Assembly: GCA_015179045.1 (NCBI GenBank)
Contig: WHUZ01000025.1
Location: 652,314-716,313 of the forward strand
Direction: 5' to 3'
Origin: Kalaharituber pfeilii
Taxonomy: Eukaryota > Ascomycota > Pezizomycetes > Pezizales > Pezizaceae
Length of the DNA: 64,000 bases
Shown here: in pieces, positions 39,336 through 51,227 of the stretch
Layout of the letters: each line of letters opens with the position of its first letter
How positions within the stretch are numbered: position 1 is the stretch's first letter
Position numbers and translations under genes: made by a program
Notes under the pieces: generated by a model
What the model was told of the DNA's origin: nothing
The model's input: the letters and a program-made list of their open reading frames with translations, nothing else
Databases searched by the model: none

Positions 39336-41169
39336 GGCGGAGGCGGAGGTGGCGAAACTAATGGAAGGGTGCCTCGGATACACGTGGCAAGAGTTTATTA
39401 AGGAGGCGGGGGAGCAGGACCGGAATGGAAAAGGGCTATGGGTGGCGGAGGAACAGCTGACAGAGAATGCAGCGAAGGGGATGAGAATGTGGGCGGAGGA
39501 CGTACAGAAAAACGTCGGCGTCGGAGAAGAAAAGGGGATGGCAGAGAGGAGTTAAGAGGCTGGAGGATATGGTCGTGAGTATGCATGCACACATGGGGCT
39601 CGCGACGACGGAAGAAAAAGACAGAGCGGAGAAGAAGAGGAGACAGGTAGAGAAGGAGAATAGGGAGAAGGAAATGGAGAGGGAAAGACAGGCAGAGGCG
39701 AGGAGGATTGCGAAGAAGGCGGAGGAACAAAGGAAGGCGGAAGAGGAGGAAAAACGCAAGCAAGAAGCAGCGATCGAGGCACACAACAACCTCGACGCAC
39801 AACAGAAACTCAAGAAGCGGGAGTTGCTGTTGGCAAAAGAGCTCGCGAACAAGTTGGAAAGAGAAGCCTTGGAGTCTAGCAAGGCGGAGGACACGAAGAG
39901 AGCAAAAGAAGCTAAAGAGGAAGCGGAGAGGATTGAGCGGGAGAATCATGGTTTCCTCACAGCGGAGGTGAAACAGGAGGGGGAGGGATGGCAAATCGTG
40001 GGGGGGAAAAAGATGAGGAAAATGCAGGTCACCTCTCAACACAAAGAGAGAGTGGTGGCGAAGGGGGAGACGTGGGAGAAGGAGAAGGAGAAGGGGACGA
40101 AGCTGTTTGAGCAGGCAAGACGGGACTGGGAGGCGACGGAGAAGAAACCCATGTTCCGAATGAGGAGGCTAAACATTCACGGGGAAGTTAGCGTGTTCGA
40201 GAGGGTGTGGGAGATTGAGGAGGTACCCACAGAGATGAAAGAGGAGGAGGTGTTGAAGAAATGCGATGCCCTCATCAGGGCGATGTACAAGGACACGGTA
40301 AGGGTGTGGGTGGAAAACAAGAAGGGAGTGAAGCTGGTGATAAAGGGGGTACCGGTACAGAAGGGAGCAGTGACAGACGCAGAGGTCGCTGAACTGATCA
40401 AGAAAGAGAACCCGGGATTGAAGGCAGGCAACCGGGGCCACACAGATTCGCCTGGGCACCGAATCCGCAAACGGCAAGGTCGAGCTCGGTGACCTTTGAG
40501 GTAAAAGACGCGGAGGAGGCAGAGAGACTGTGCAAGGAGAGAGTGATGATTCTTGGAAAGCCGAGATGGGTACAGCTCTGGAACCCAAGAGGAAAGCAGC
40601 AGCAGGGGAGGAGGCCGGAGATTCGACAGAATTGGAGGAGAGAGGAGCCTTTACCAGAAGGGGTGATAAAGACCCCCCCCCCCAGCAAATGCCCCAAAGG
40701 GACCAAAGGAAAAGGGGCTAGCGCACAGGAAGGGAGTAGAGGGGGGTTAGGACAGACACAGGGCACGCAAGGACAACAGGCAACTGGAGGAATTGTGTGC
40801 CTAGTGTGTAAAAAGAAAGGGCATGTCGCCAAGGAATGCAGGGACGAGGAGGCGAAGAGGGCATTTAGAGCGATCACGGAGAAGAGAAAGGGAGCAGGGG
40901 CAGGTGGGAACGAAGGCATGAAGAGGAGAAAGACGGAGGAGGAGGAGGGGGGAGTGGTTTTGAACGCTGGAAGTCAAAAGGAAGCGGAGGAGTTGAGCGC
41001 GATCCTGAGGGAGGCAAAGACGAAGGCCAAAGGGAAAGCGAAGGATGAGAGTTGGGACGAGGGAGCAGAAAAGATGCAAGGGGTGAAGAAGAGTGTAGAG
41101 GGCATTGAGGATTCCGCCTGGGCCCCGAGCCTGGATGAGAGGACAGAAGCCCCGAAATCAACATGGTGA
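39253..41169 (+). pseudogene. LINE-2b ORF1: gag-like protein, broken frames
   Basis: Three frames follow each other (39253-39555, 39569-40492, 40489-41169) with a short gap or shift between. Together they give a K/E-rich helical region (39570-39960), a globular domain (VGGKKMRKMQVTSQH, MRRLNIHGEVSVFERVWEIE) and one zinc knuckle CLVCKKKGHVAKEC at about 40800. Copy a has two knuckles, so this family varies. The 41169 stop overlaps the ATG of ORF2 at 41163. Confidence 0.75.
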
Positions 41170-44100
41170 AGTGGAAGATAGGGAGTCAGAACGTGCAAGG
41201 CGGAGTGGCGAACACGCACGTGGCGTTGGAATGGGCGAGTAGGGAAGGTTTTCATATTTTCTTCATTTTAGAAGCGTGGGTGGAGAAAAGGGGGGGGAAC
41301 TGGGTAACGACGACTCATCCATCTTTCGACATAAAGTCGGAGGTGAGGGAGGGGACAAGAGTAGTGTTACATGTGGCAAAGGGGAGGACGGAGAAGGTGA
41401 AGGTGAGGGAAGAAGAAAAGAATTGGGTTTGGGCGGCGGTGGGCAAGAGACGGGTAGGAGGAATATACGTACAGCCCAATTGGAAGAAGGAGGAGATGGA
41501 GGACGTCCTGGGAAAGATAGAAAAGGAATGGGACGGGAAGAGGGGGATTATCGTGGGGGATTGGAATGCCCACCACCAAGTGTGGGGGGGAAAGGGGGTA
41601 CAAAATAATGGGAGAGGGGTAGCAGTGAAGGAGTTCTTTGAAGGGGATGGATGGGAGCTAGTGAACGCAGAGGGGGAGGCAACGTGGAGGAGACAGAGAA
41701 GGGGGTTGGTACAATAGTCAGTGATTGACTTGTGCTGGGAGAAGGGGATGGGAGAGGAGGTGATGGAGAAGAGAGAGCTGATGTTTCTGAGTTCGGATCA
41801 CGCAGCCATTGGCACGGCGTGGGAGGATGCAGAGGAAGGGGGAGGGGAAAAAAGAAGGAGAGTGAACTTCGAAGAGGTGGAGGATCTGGTGGAGGACATC
41901 AAGGAGTGGGACGGGGAAAAGAAAGGGGAGTGGCTGGGAGGATTACGGGGGGAGACCCCGTACGAGAAGCTCCTGAGCCTTAAGGAGAGGCACAGCCGGG
42001 AAGTGAGGGTATGCAGAAGGAGTAAGAAGTGGTGGTCCAAGAAATTAACGGGCCTCCGGAAGAAGGTGTCGGCAGAGGGGAGAGGGGGGGTGGGTCAAGG
42101 GGCGAAGGGGATGGATCCAGAGAGATAGAGGAGATGGAAGGAGGCGAAGAGGACCCTCAAGGCAAATATAAAAACGGAAAAAGGAGGAGTGTTGGAGGGC
42201 CTTCGCAGAGGAGATGGGGGAGAAAGACCCGTGGGCAGTTGCCAGGGTAGCAAAGGACCCGTGGAGGTTGAAGGCAACAATGGGGAAGCTAACAGGGGAG
42301 GAGGGGGAGGAGCTGAGGACGGATCGAGACAAATGCTCTGCACTGGTCTCGAGGAACTTTCAGTGGGAAGAGAGGCAGAATGGAGAGGAGGGAGAGGAGG
42401 AGAGGGGGGAGGGAGAAGGACCGGGATACGAAGTGGAAAAGATTGTGGGTATGCTAGAAGATGCCCTCAGGGGGACGAGCAACGTGTCGGCGCCGGGACC
42501 CGATGGAGTCTCATACAAGCTCTTGAAGCTGGTGATGAAGACGCCATTAGGAAGAGAGCTAATGACACAGATGGCGGAAGAGATGGCGGCGGGGAGGACC
42601 CCGGAAGAGTGGCAGTTAAGCAAGGTAGTCATGATTCCGAAGCCGGGGAAGGACAAGTCCCAGGTGAGGAGTTGGAGACCGATAAACCTGATTAACTGCG
42701 TGGCGAAGTTGGGAGAGAAAGTGGTAGCGAATGAGTTGCAGAAAGCAGACCAGCTCTTCCACCGACATCAGTTTGGCGGCAGAAAAGGGCGAAATGCTGC
42801 GGAAGCAATGATGAGAGCGGTTACCAAAACCCAGCGGTGCCTGGCAAGAAAGGGGGGGTCGGTTTGGAGCCTAGACGACGTAAGGGGGGGCTTCAACAAT
42901 GTGAAAGGGGAGGAGGTTTTGAGAAGGATACAGGGAAACAGGATAGCTAGGAGGTGGGGAGGGTGGTTAAAGGGTTTTTTTCAGGAAAAGAAGGTTCACA
43001 GTGGAATGGGATGGGGTGATTAGGGGGGAGGGGCGAACGTGGGGGTGCCGCAGGGTTCGCCGTTGTCACCGGTCATTTTTCTCATATGGCTGGCGCCGAT
43101 GCTGGAGGACCTGGAGGAGACGTTGAGAAGAGAATGTCCGGAGGTAGAGTGCGAGGTCCCGTCATACGTGGACGACATTAATGTGACGGCGTGGGACTGG
43201 GAAGGGACGAGGGACCTAGAGAGATTGAGAGTAAAGCTGGGAAGGATCACCGGGGAAGTGGCGGAGAGGTGGGGGGTGCCTTTGGAGAAAACGAAGCATG
43301 AGGATATCGTGTTTGGTAAGGGGAAGAGAAAGAGAAAGGAGGTGGAGAAGGTGAAATGGCTGGGAGTAATCTTCGATGCGACTCTAGACTTCGACTTCCA
43401 TTGGAAGGCGAGGATAGAGAAGGCAAGAAAGCTCGCGGGTGCTATGATGGGGGTGGGCGCGGGGCAGTGGGGAATGAGCCCACGGAGTTGGAGGCAATTA
43501 TACACGGGAATGATAAGGGCGGTGATGATGTGGGGTTCGGAAATAGGGTGGAGAGTGCAGAAGGAATGGAGAAGGGAGATGGAGAAAATTCAGTACCAGG
43601 TACTGAAGAAGGCCACGGGCGCTGTCCACGGAGCAGCGATGCAGAAAGTCAACTGGATAGCCGGAGTGGAGAGTGCGGAGACAGCTTTAGATGCGGCGCA
43701 GGCGAGGCTGGTGGCAAGGAGTATAGGGGATCCGGAGGGATGCGGGGATATCTGGACCGCGGACTTCAGGGGAGAAGGGGATGTGGAGGAGAGAGGCAGG
43801 GATTGGAGAGATTGGAGCGTGGGATGGGCGATGCAGAAGAAGGACGGTTTCGAGTCGGTGGCAGGGAGGGTGCAGAGCACAGTTAGCTTCGTCATGCCGG
43901 AGGGGGTGGACGAGGTGTCATGGGGGGGGGGATGTGCGAGAACGGAGGTGGAAGAAGTGACGAGAGAAGGACGCAAAGGGGGAAGCGCGGAGGAGTGGGA
44001 GTCGTCAATCTTTTGGGCAACGCAAGGGGGGGGGGCGGTGTACGCAGATGGTAGTATGAATGAGAAGGGGAGAGTGGGGGGGGATTCTGGAAGTGGGACG

Positions 44101-44799
44101 GCGGGGGGGAGAAGAAATGGGGACAGGGGCGACGGTGTGGGATGGGGAGGTGAGAGGGATGAGAATGGGGATAAAGAAGGCGGTCCCAGCACCGGCGAAC
44201 CTGGTCATCCTGACGGACTCACAGGCAGCAATCGCGGCGGTGAGGAAGGCGGGGAGACTGGGAAAGCACGAACCGGAGACCTGAGGAGAGTGGTGGATGC
44301 AGTCGCGGAGAGAAAGAAAGAAGGGGGCGACGTCAAGCTGATGTGGGTGAAGGCGCACATCGGTATCGCTGGCAACGAGGCGGCGGACGTCGAAGCGAAG
44401 AGGGCGGCGGACAGGATCGGGAAGTCGGTGGTGACGGAAGGAGGGTTGCGCCAGAAGTGGAAAAAACTGCGCGCAGCGGAGAGGAGGGAGGTGGGGTACG
44501 GAGGGGGTGCAGTGATGAGGTGGGGCAGGGGGGCAACCACTGCCTTCACCAGGTTGAGGACGGGGAAGGGGATGGGGAAGGAATGGGATATCAGAATAGG
44601 AAAGGCGGCAGAGGGGAGCAGGTGCGGGTGTGGAGAAAAGCAAACGGCAGACCACCTGGCGTTCAGGTGTGAGGAGGTAGAGTACCCGGAAGGATGGGGA
44701 AGGTGGGAGGATATTGACGAGAAGAAGTGGATGGCAGAGCAGGAGAACGGGGAGGCGGTGGATGTGCTGGGAGAGTTTTTTGGTTCGTTGAAGGTGTAG
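41163..44799 (+). pseudogene. LINE-2b ORF2: endonuclease, RT and RNase H with stops and shifts
   Basis: Endonuclease: IGSQNVQGG, IVGDWNAHHQVWGG, LSSDHAAIG. RT: SAPGPDGVSYKL, VVMIPKPGKD, SWRPINLIN, SLDDVRGGFNN, VPQGSPLSPV, SYVDDINV. RNase H: VYADGSMN, then after a shift LTDSQAAIAAV and MWVKAHIGIAGNEAAD. The C-terminal zinc motif is CGCGEKQTADHLAFRC. Interruptions: TAG at 41715-41717 (CAG-type), a shift near 42110, a TAG at 43021-43023, and shifts within the G runs at 44030-44110. Catalytic residues of RT are retained. Several breaks are in G runs of 7-9 and may be sequencing errors. Confidence 0.82.
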
Positions 44800-44874
44800 G
44801 GGGAGGGGGCGATTTTTCGTTTGTTCGAAGGTGGCGGTGGAGGAAAAGTTGTAGTTATTTTAGTGCCGCTAGCG

Positions 44875-46185
44875 GAGCTCTGCACGGGTGACTTCGGGAT
44901 GGGGAGTGAGGAGAGAGGAGAGGAGGCGAGAAATTGGAGAGACTGGGGGATGCAGTGGGCACTGGGAAAAGAAGACGGGTACGAGGCAGTGCTAGACCGC
45001 TGGCAGGGCCAGTGGGCAAGATTCGCCGGGGAGGAAGAAGAGATCTCGTGGGGAGGAGAGTGCGAGAAGGTGGAAGTAGAGTTTGCAGAGAGACTGGGGC
45101 GAAAGAAGGGGGGGGGGAGGAGTGGGAGACCTCGGTTGAGGAAGCCGGAAGGGGGAGGGTGGTTCTCTTCTCGGACGGCAGCAAGATTGAGGATAGAAAG
45201 GTGGGGGTGGGTGTATGGGGGAGATCGGCAGTAGTAGCGGAGGTGGTGGGAAGAACAGCGACGGTTTTCGACGGGGAGGTGAGGGGAGTGAGAAGAGCTT
45301 TGGAGAGTGTGCCTGAGGAGGTACCGGTCCTGATCTGTCTGGATTTAGAAGCTGCCGTCATGGCGATTCGGAAGGTAGGTAGTGAAGGAAAGGAGATATG
45401 AGGAGGGTAGTGGATGCGGTGGCAAGGAGGAAGAGGAAGGGGGGCAATGCGAAACTGATGTGGGTTAAGGCTCATATCGGAATTGCAGGGAATGAGAAGG
45501 CGGATGAGTGGGCGAAGAAGGGGACGATGGAGAAGGGGAGGAAGGTGGCCACCGGGAGTGGGGTGCGCCAAAGGATAAAGGCGTGGAGGAAGGAGAGGAG
45601 GGAGGTAGAAGGTTTCGGGAGGGGGAAAGTAATGGAGTGGAATAGGACAGCGGTGTCCAACTTCACAGCATTGCGACTGGAGAGAGGAAGATGCAGGGTG
45701 TGGTTAAAGAGGATGGGAGTGGCGGAATCGGAGAAGTGCAGCTACGGGGAGGCCCAGACAGGGGCGCACCTAGCCTTCCAGTGCAGTCAGCAGAGGTTTC
45801 GCCCAGAAGGCTTTAGAGAATGGGGGGATATAGAGAAGAACTGGAAAAGGACAGCAGAGAATGGGGAGGAGTGGGATGAGTTGGAAAGGTTCTTCTCCGG
45901 GATCAGGTTCTAGGGCGCCGTGCGGTTTGCCATCGGGGAAGTTTGCTTGCCGGGGTGCGAAAGTGTGGAGAAGAGGGGAGGGGGGAGAGGGAGAGATATA
46001 TAGTGGAGCCTCCCTGAGGCAGAAACCGGAAGGTCCGTCCGGAGGTTTCTGGAATCAGGTGGTAGAAGTAGATAGAAATTTCTTTGTTTGTTAAGCCTGT
46101 CTCCGGGCTTCGAGGGCTTGCCCAGGGACCCTGCCATGGCCTGGCGCTGCAAGCGGGGTTATGTGATGTAAAAAAAAAAAAAAAA
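44875..46185 (+). mobile_element. LINE-2 copy c (5'-truncated, with 3' UTR and poly(A))
   Basis: Starts within ORF2 before RNase H (ARNWRDWGMQWALGKEDGYEAV matches copy b RDWRDWSVGWAMQKKDGFESV) and ends with the complete 3' UTR and a 16-base A run at 46170-46185. This copy defines the LINE-2 tail CCATGGCCTGGCGCTGCAAGCGGGG used by the short insertions at 27501, 28986 and 51228. TSD not found. Confidence 0.88.
44890..45913 (+). pseudogene. LINE-2c ORF2 C-terminal fragment (RNase H and zinc region)
   Basis: Three frames (to about 45120, 45115-45401, 45398-45913) carry VVLFSDGSKIED, FDGEVRGVRRAL, LICLDLEAAVMAIRKV and LMWVKAHIGIAGNEKADEW, followed by the C-terminal region CSYGEAQTGAHLAFQC. In that zinc motif the second Cys position reads Y. 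The first shift is inside a G9 run. The catalytic D of the third RNase H motif (TDS in the other copies) is in the changed form LDLEA. Confidence 0.8.
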
Positions 46186-47286
46186 TCGCTTTTCCAGCCT
46201 CCCTCATGATATCTATAGTGATGACATGCAAATAGAATCTACAAGTTTGAGGGTGTAAGTTTCAAGTACTTAAGCCTTTTAATTTTTTTCTCTTAACTTC
46301 TATAACTCTACTTACAGCTGTTATAGTTAAGAATATCTTTAACTAGTATATTTTAATACTAAATTTCAATACTAATCACTAATACAACAAAAATTAAAAA
46401 AAAATTTAAAACTACTTATATATATAAAAAGAATTAAGTAAAGAATTAATTTATATTATATACTTATAAGATAATATATAGTGCTCTATAGTAGAAGATA
46501 AAGCAAAGTATAGTATTTTATACAATACAGAGTAAAAGAGCAAAGAGTAGTATATATACTATTCTGTAAGATAAAGACATAAAAAAGTATAAAGTAAGGG
46601 ATCTAGTATTATATATAGTATAAAGTAAATAAAAAGTATTATATTCTATATAGTAGAAAAAGGGTAAGAGTAAAACATGTAGAATTTGATATAGTAGAGA
46701 ACTAGTAAATAAAAGGTAAGGAAAAAAAAAAGGCCTATATTAGTAAAAAAATTAAAGAGTTATATAGTATTGATTAAAGCTATTCCTAACTATAGTAATA
46801 GTAGTTAATCTTTATTCTCAAAATATAAGTAAACTTTTCTATAGATCTTCTATAATGAACTAGAAGGAATATATTATAATTTGGCAGCAACTGTAAAAAA
46901 TATAGATTAGGAATACCTAAATATTAGTATACTTTCTTATAGCCAAATTAAGCATTATATAAAATAAGGCTTAAAGCTGTAAATAATTAAATAAGATTAT
47001 TACTTAAAAAATATACTTTTAAAAGAATTTAGCTTTATTAATTATAATAATAAAGATAGAATAACTATTTGTTGAGAGATAGCTTACTAAAATAGATACA
47101 GATTAAATATTCTCTAATTTTTGAATATATATCAATTATACTGTGAAATATTTAGGAATTGTTATGCTATAGAGTATATTAGAGTAAGCTATTTACTAAG
47201 TAACTTAAATTAAGTATATTGCAAAATATAATTAAATATAAGTTATAAAGAATAAGGTAGTTAAAATAGTAAGAAAGCTTTATATC
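46186..47286. other. Extremely AT-rich decayed DNA
   Basis: About 1.1 kb with very low GC and dense TATA, TTAA and TAAT words. No open frame of note. It reads like a repeat destroyed by RIP; I cannot identify what it was. Confidence 0.6.
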
Positions 47287-48085
47287 TGTTAGGATTGAGT
47301 TTCAAGTCCTTGCCCTTCTAACTCTAGTGAGTTAGGCCTATCACAAGCAGGCTGTCTAGATGACTAAGAGATACATTTTAGAGGATTCTAGGAATTTTGG
47401 AAGTATCAAGGTTAAGGAGTTCAGAAGTATCACAGTTCAAGAGTTCAGAGATGTTATGGTTTAGAAGTTCAGAGGTATTATAGACTTAGGCCAGGCAGAT
47501 CATTGCTTGATAAGACAATCTATGAAGAAGGAAAGAACTATCTATAAGGCAGCCATATTGGGCCCTTATATATATGGTGGGTCCTATGGCCAAGAAGCAA
47601 AAACATGGTGATGAAAGATAGAATTTTTATAACAAGGATGTATAACAAGAATGTGTGATGAAAGCAGACTTTTCATATTTAGCAGACGATCAGTAACCAG
47701 CCTCTCTTAGTAGTTTGGTAGCTGACTTATTATAGAAGTTCAGTGATCGAGTAGTAGCCGATCAGTAGCTGGTAACCATTACCCTGAATATGGTGATGCA
47801 GGCATTGGGTCATGATAGTACTCCCCCTCTAGACACTGAGCTCCTGTGAGAGTCTAGATTTGCTGGGATACTGTTGGTGGAAGGCTTTAACAAGGTCAGG
47901 GGAGTATTTAAGGTTACTGGCTGGTTGCTAAGTCGGATTATTGTAGCCTTTCTATTTGATAAGGTACTGTAGGTGCTACCTATATATCCTTGAGTTCAGT
48001 ATATTCTCAACTTCCCACTCTTCCTCTCCTTCAATAATAACTGCCAGTGATGGAGGTGGTAGTTCTATTTGGCTAGGTAGTAAGT
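47287..48085 (-). mobile_element. Gypsy-3 remnant: 3' LTR and chromodomain end of pol
   Basis: On the - strand, a chromodomain-like frame (EEEWEVENILNSRIYR, HLQYLIK, KGYNNPT, LVKAFHQQYPSKSR, with TAG at W or R positions) lies at about 48055-47840. It is followed by a polypurine tract CTAGAGGGGGAGTAC (47832-47818) and an LTR of about 531 bp (47817-47287), which starts TATCATGA (TG changed to TA) and ends ATCCTAACA. The rest of the element is missing. Confidence 0.7.
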
Positions 48086-48235
48086 CTTTCATCAGGAAGA
48101 AAGGAAGTTTACACCCTCAGTATTACAAGTACTACAATGCTGAAGCACTAAGGCACAAACTCGACTCCACAATACTCTATTCCAGCTCCACGTATTACAA
48201 ATACATGAGTTCATACTACTGCATTCCCCACATGC
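48086..48235. other. Unassigned short stretch
   Basis: A + frame is open for about 119 codons (47956-48315) but overlaps the Gypsy-3 remnant and the minisatellite, so I do not call it a gene. Nothing else is seen. Confidence 0.4.
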
Positions 48236-48535
48236 AGGGCGCAGTTGACCTAATAGGCCTTGTTGATAATGCAGACAACCTAATAGGCCTCTTTATAACT
48301 CCAGTCGCCTGGTGAGTCTCGTTGATAATGCTGGTTACCTATTGAGTCTCGTTGATAACACAGGTAACCTAATAGGCCTTTTTATAATGCTGGTTGTCTA
48401 ATGAGTATCATTAATAATGCTGGTCACCTGGTAAGTGTCGTTGATAACATAGGTCACCTAGTGAGTCTCACTAGTAATGCACATAAGCTGGTAGATATCG
48501 TTGAGCATGCTATTGACATGATTGGGCTTATTGAG
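48236..48535. repeat. Minisatellite, ~30-33 bp unit
   Basis: About nine to ten imperfect copies of CCTA(A/G)T(A/G)(G)G(C/T)CT(C/T)(G/T)TTGATAATGC(T/A)GGT. Copies differ mostly by transitions. Confidence 0.85.
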
Positions 48536-48639
48536 GGCACACTGTGACTGTAGTACTACGTTATCAATTCTGTTTACATATTCTCAGGTATTCTCAATTC
48601 GGTATATAGAATTATTTATTTATTTCTAGCCATTGCAAT

Positions 48640-49655
48640 AGATATAGGTACCCTTTCATCACCTCTATATGCCACACTGCTCCACTGCTCTAACATATCC
48701 TCATAGATTGAGCCTTCTATATCTCGCGCCGCAGAGGCAGGCCTGCTATAGCTGTTAAATTAAACTCATTCTGCCATTCTTGTGCTATTATAAGAGCTCT
48801 ACAGTAGCTGTTAGATTCAGCTCAGGTTCATACATGTTGCAATATTGAAAGGGATCCGATATACCTGTGAAATTGACCTTCTTCTGCCACTATGGTATTA
48901 TCGATTACGCCTTACATACGTGTTAGATTCAGCTCACGTTTACATATCTTACGACATTGAAAGGGACCTGCTATATCTATGAAATTGTACTTATTATGCT
49001 ATTCTCGTACTATCCAAAAGGTACTACAGTACCTGTCAGATTCAGCTCATGTTCATATATCTCATGATGTTGAAAGGGACTCGCTATACCTATGTACTAA
49101 GCTCTTATTACCATACCTATATATCTTGCGACATTAAAAGAGACCTACTATACCTGTGACATTAACCTCATTCTGCTATTCTCATGTTGTCGATTTAGTC
49201 CTACGATATATGTCCGATTCAACTCATATTCACACATCTCAATATTGATAAGGACCCACCATACCTGTAAATTGAGTTGATTTTGCAATATCTTGTACTG
49301 GTGGAAGGGTCCTACAGTATCATATTAATCTCATGCTGCCATATATCATACCATAGATGAAGGCCTACCATACCTGTGAAATTGAACTCTTTCTGCCATT
49401 CTTATGCTGTCGAAAGGGCCCTGTAGTACATGCCAATATCAGTTTGAGCTGCTACTAATAAATCTTATGACTCTAAACCAGACCCCCTATACGTGTAAAT
49501 TCAGCTCACATTGCTACATCTCATACTGGGTCCTGGGGTACTTGTAAAGTTAAGCTCACATTTACACATCTCGCAATGTTAAAAGGGGCCTGCTATACTA
49601 GTTAATAGAGCTCATTATGCAGTATTTCATACTGTTGAGTGAGACCTGTTAATAT
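48640..49655. repeat. Subtelomeric S1 array, third block (RIP-like decay)
   Basis: Introduced by ATAGATATAGGTACCCTTTCATCACC, then about 15 degenerate units with CTCATTCTGCCATTC, CTATACCTGTGAAATTGA and CATATCT(C/T)(G/A)(C/T)GA. More AT-rich than the blocks at 9.1 and 22.1 kb. Confidence 0.75.
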
Positions 49656-49737
49656 GTATGAGTAAGAAGAACGAAAAAGCATGAAGAAGGATGATGAAGT
49701 ATGAAGAAGGATAAAGAAGCACTATGAAAAGTGACTT

Positions 49738-49905
49738 CTGAATGGATTCCTGAATTGACTCCTAAATTGAATCCGAAATTGACTCCTGAATTGACTCTGG
49801 AATTGACTCCTGAATTGACTCCTGAATTGACTCCTGAATTGACTCTGGAATTGACTCCTGAATTGACTCTTGAATTGACCCCTAAATTGACTCCTGAATT
49901 CAACA
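49738..49905. repeat. 12-bp minisatellite (GAATTGACTCCT)n
   Basis: About 14 copies of a 12-base unit, so both strands stay open in all periods. On + it reads as repeated E-L-T-P and on - as V-N-S-G. I regard these as by-products, not genes. Confidence 0.92.
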
Positions 49906-50059
49906 TTCAAGTAGGGGCAATTCTTACAGTGTCAATACGCTAGCTGGAACTAGATTAATCAGCAACTCATGCTATGCCTAGTCTGGTTGTATCATACCAT
50001 CTTGGTAGTCTGGTTGCTATTGGGAGCTATCCTAGCCGGCCTGTAAGATTATAGCGGGC

Positions 50060-50310
50060 AGCTGAAATGGTCTGAGTGACCTTATCAGCATTGAATTTAT
50101 CAACCTATCTAAGACCCAATGGGAGCCTAAGCGACCTCACTAGCACTCAATTCAGTAACTCAAGGAACCCGCCTGGAAGCTTAAGGTGAAATGGTCTGAG
50201 TGACCTCATCAGCGCCAAATTTAGCAACCTATACGAGACATAATGGGGCCTAAGCGACCTCACCAGCACTCAATTCAGTAACCTAATAGAGAGCCTAAGC
50301 AACCTGAAAG
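50060..50310. repeat. Tandem duplication of ~120 bp
   Basis: TGAAATGGTCTGAGTGACCT...TAAGCGACCTCAC(T/C)AGCACTCAATTCAGTAAC occurs twice in a row (from about 50062 and 50190). Confidence 0.75.
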
Positions 50311-50439
50311 TGAGCCAGTACATAGCAGACTCCACCCCTTTTCAACACCAGAAACCTGATTCTAATTCTACAATGTACTAACTAGAGCAGTTCAGGCATG
50401 CTGCGATATTTCCTAATCAAGATAATGGACCATCTTGAT

Positions 50440-50870
50440 TGCACGTATGAGATATAGAATTATAGAACACATTGAGCATATTGAGCACATTAAGCATATT
50501 GAGTACGTTGAGTGCATACATGAGATATAGAGCATACTGTATTGGGCACATTGAGTATGTTAAGTACATTGAGTGTACACACAAAATATTGAATATATTG
50601 CATGCACATAAGCATAGTGAGCATATTAAGTATATTGAGAACATTGAATACTCATATGAGGTAGAGGGCATATTGGGCACATGTTGAGTATATGCATATG
50701 AGATATATAATATATGAGATGTACAACACATTATTGAGCACGTTATATATGCTTATAAGATATAGGCATATTGAGCATAGTAAGTATATTGAGTGTGTAT
50801 ATATGAGATGTAGGATATATTGGGCACATTAAGTATGTTGAGTACCACTGACAACAACCACCTTAGGACA
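50440..50870. repeat. Subtelomeric S2 array, inverse orientation
   Basis: ATTGAGCATATTGAGCACATTAAG words with (A/C)ATGAGATATAG spacers, complementary to the 25740-26100 array. Similar words reappear after the LINE tail at 52815, so the array may have been split by the 50.9-52.8 kb insertions. Confidence 0.75.
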
Positions 50871-51220
50871 AGCATTTGGAAGCGACTCTACAACCACAAT
50901 ATCTCCCCCGCTAAAATCTATATAAATCGAAAGTACTTAGTGAGCCAAGTCCTTTGATCTAATTCTTATTCTCAAATACCTGACAGTGTGAATTTCCCCT
51001 GCAGGACAGCAGTCATAGCTTCTTATCGGTCGTGGCTAGGTGTGTGGAGGCTGTAAGGACAATGTATGCAATTCATATGTATAACAGGTCTCTTTCAATA
51101 TCATGGGATGTATGAATATGAGCTGAATCTGATACTTACTATAAGGCCCAATAGATGACATGAGAATAGCAGAATGAGGTCAATATCATAGGTATGGCGA
51201 CTCATTGGTAAGTCTCTTTC
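50871..51220. other. Non-coding stretch with S1-like words
   Basis: No gene. Words such as GGTCTCTTTCAATATCATGGGATGTATGAATATGAGCTGAATCTG are the complement of S1-type units at 48840-49080, so this is a short inverted piece of that family. Confidence 0.5.
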
Positions 51221-51227
51221 AACATCA

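Larger units (their letters stand above)
37800..44820 (+). mobile_element. LINE-2 copy b (near full-length coding part, frameshifted)
   Basis: Contains the first ORF (38166-39335), ORF1 (39253/39569-41169) and ORF2 (41163-44799). The 3' UTR and poly(A) typical of LINE-2 are missing; about 80 bases after the ORF2 stop the sequence joins copy c. The 5' end is approximate. The coding strand is strongly purine-rich. Confidence 0.85.

Noticed and set aside
47956..48315. 119-codon + frame
   Set aside because: It overlaps the - strand Gypsy chromodomain remnant and the 30-bp minisatellite, and its translation is serine/tyrosine-rich without conserved features.
48236..48535. Regularly spaced repeats that might suggest a CRISPR array
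   Set aside because: Units are adjoining and degenerate, without unique spacers, and the organism is a eukaryote.
49649..49943. Open frames on both strands reading repeated E-L-T-P or V-N-S-G
   Set aside because: They are produced by a 12-base minisatellite, whose period is a multiple of three. No start context, no conserved flanks.
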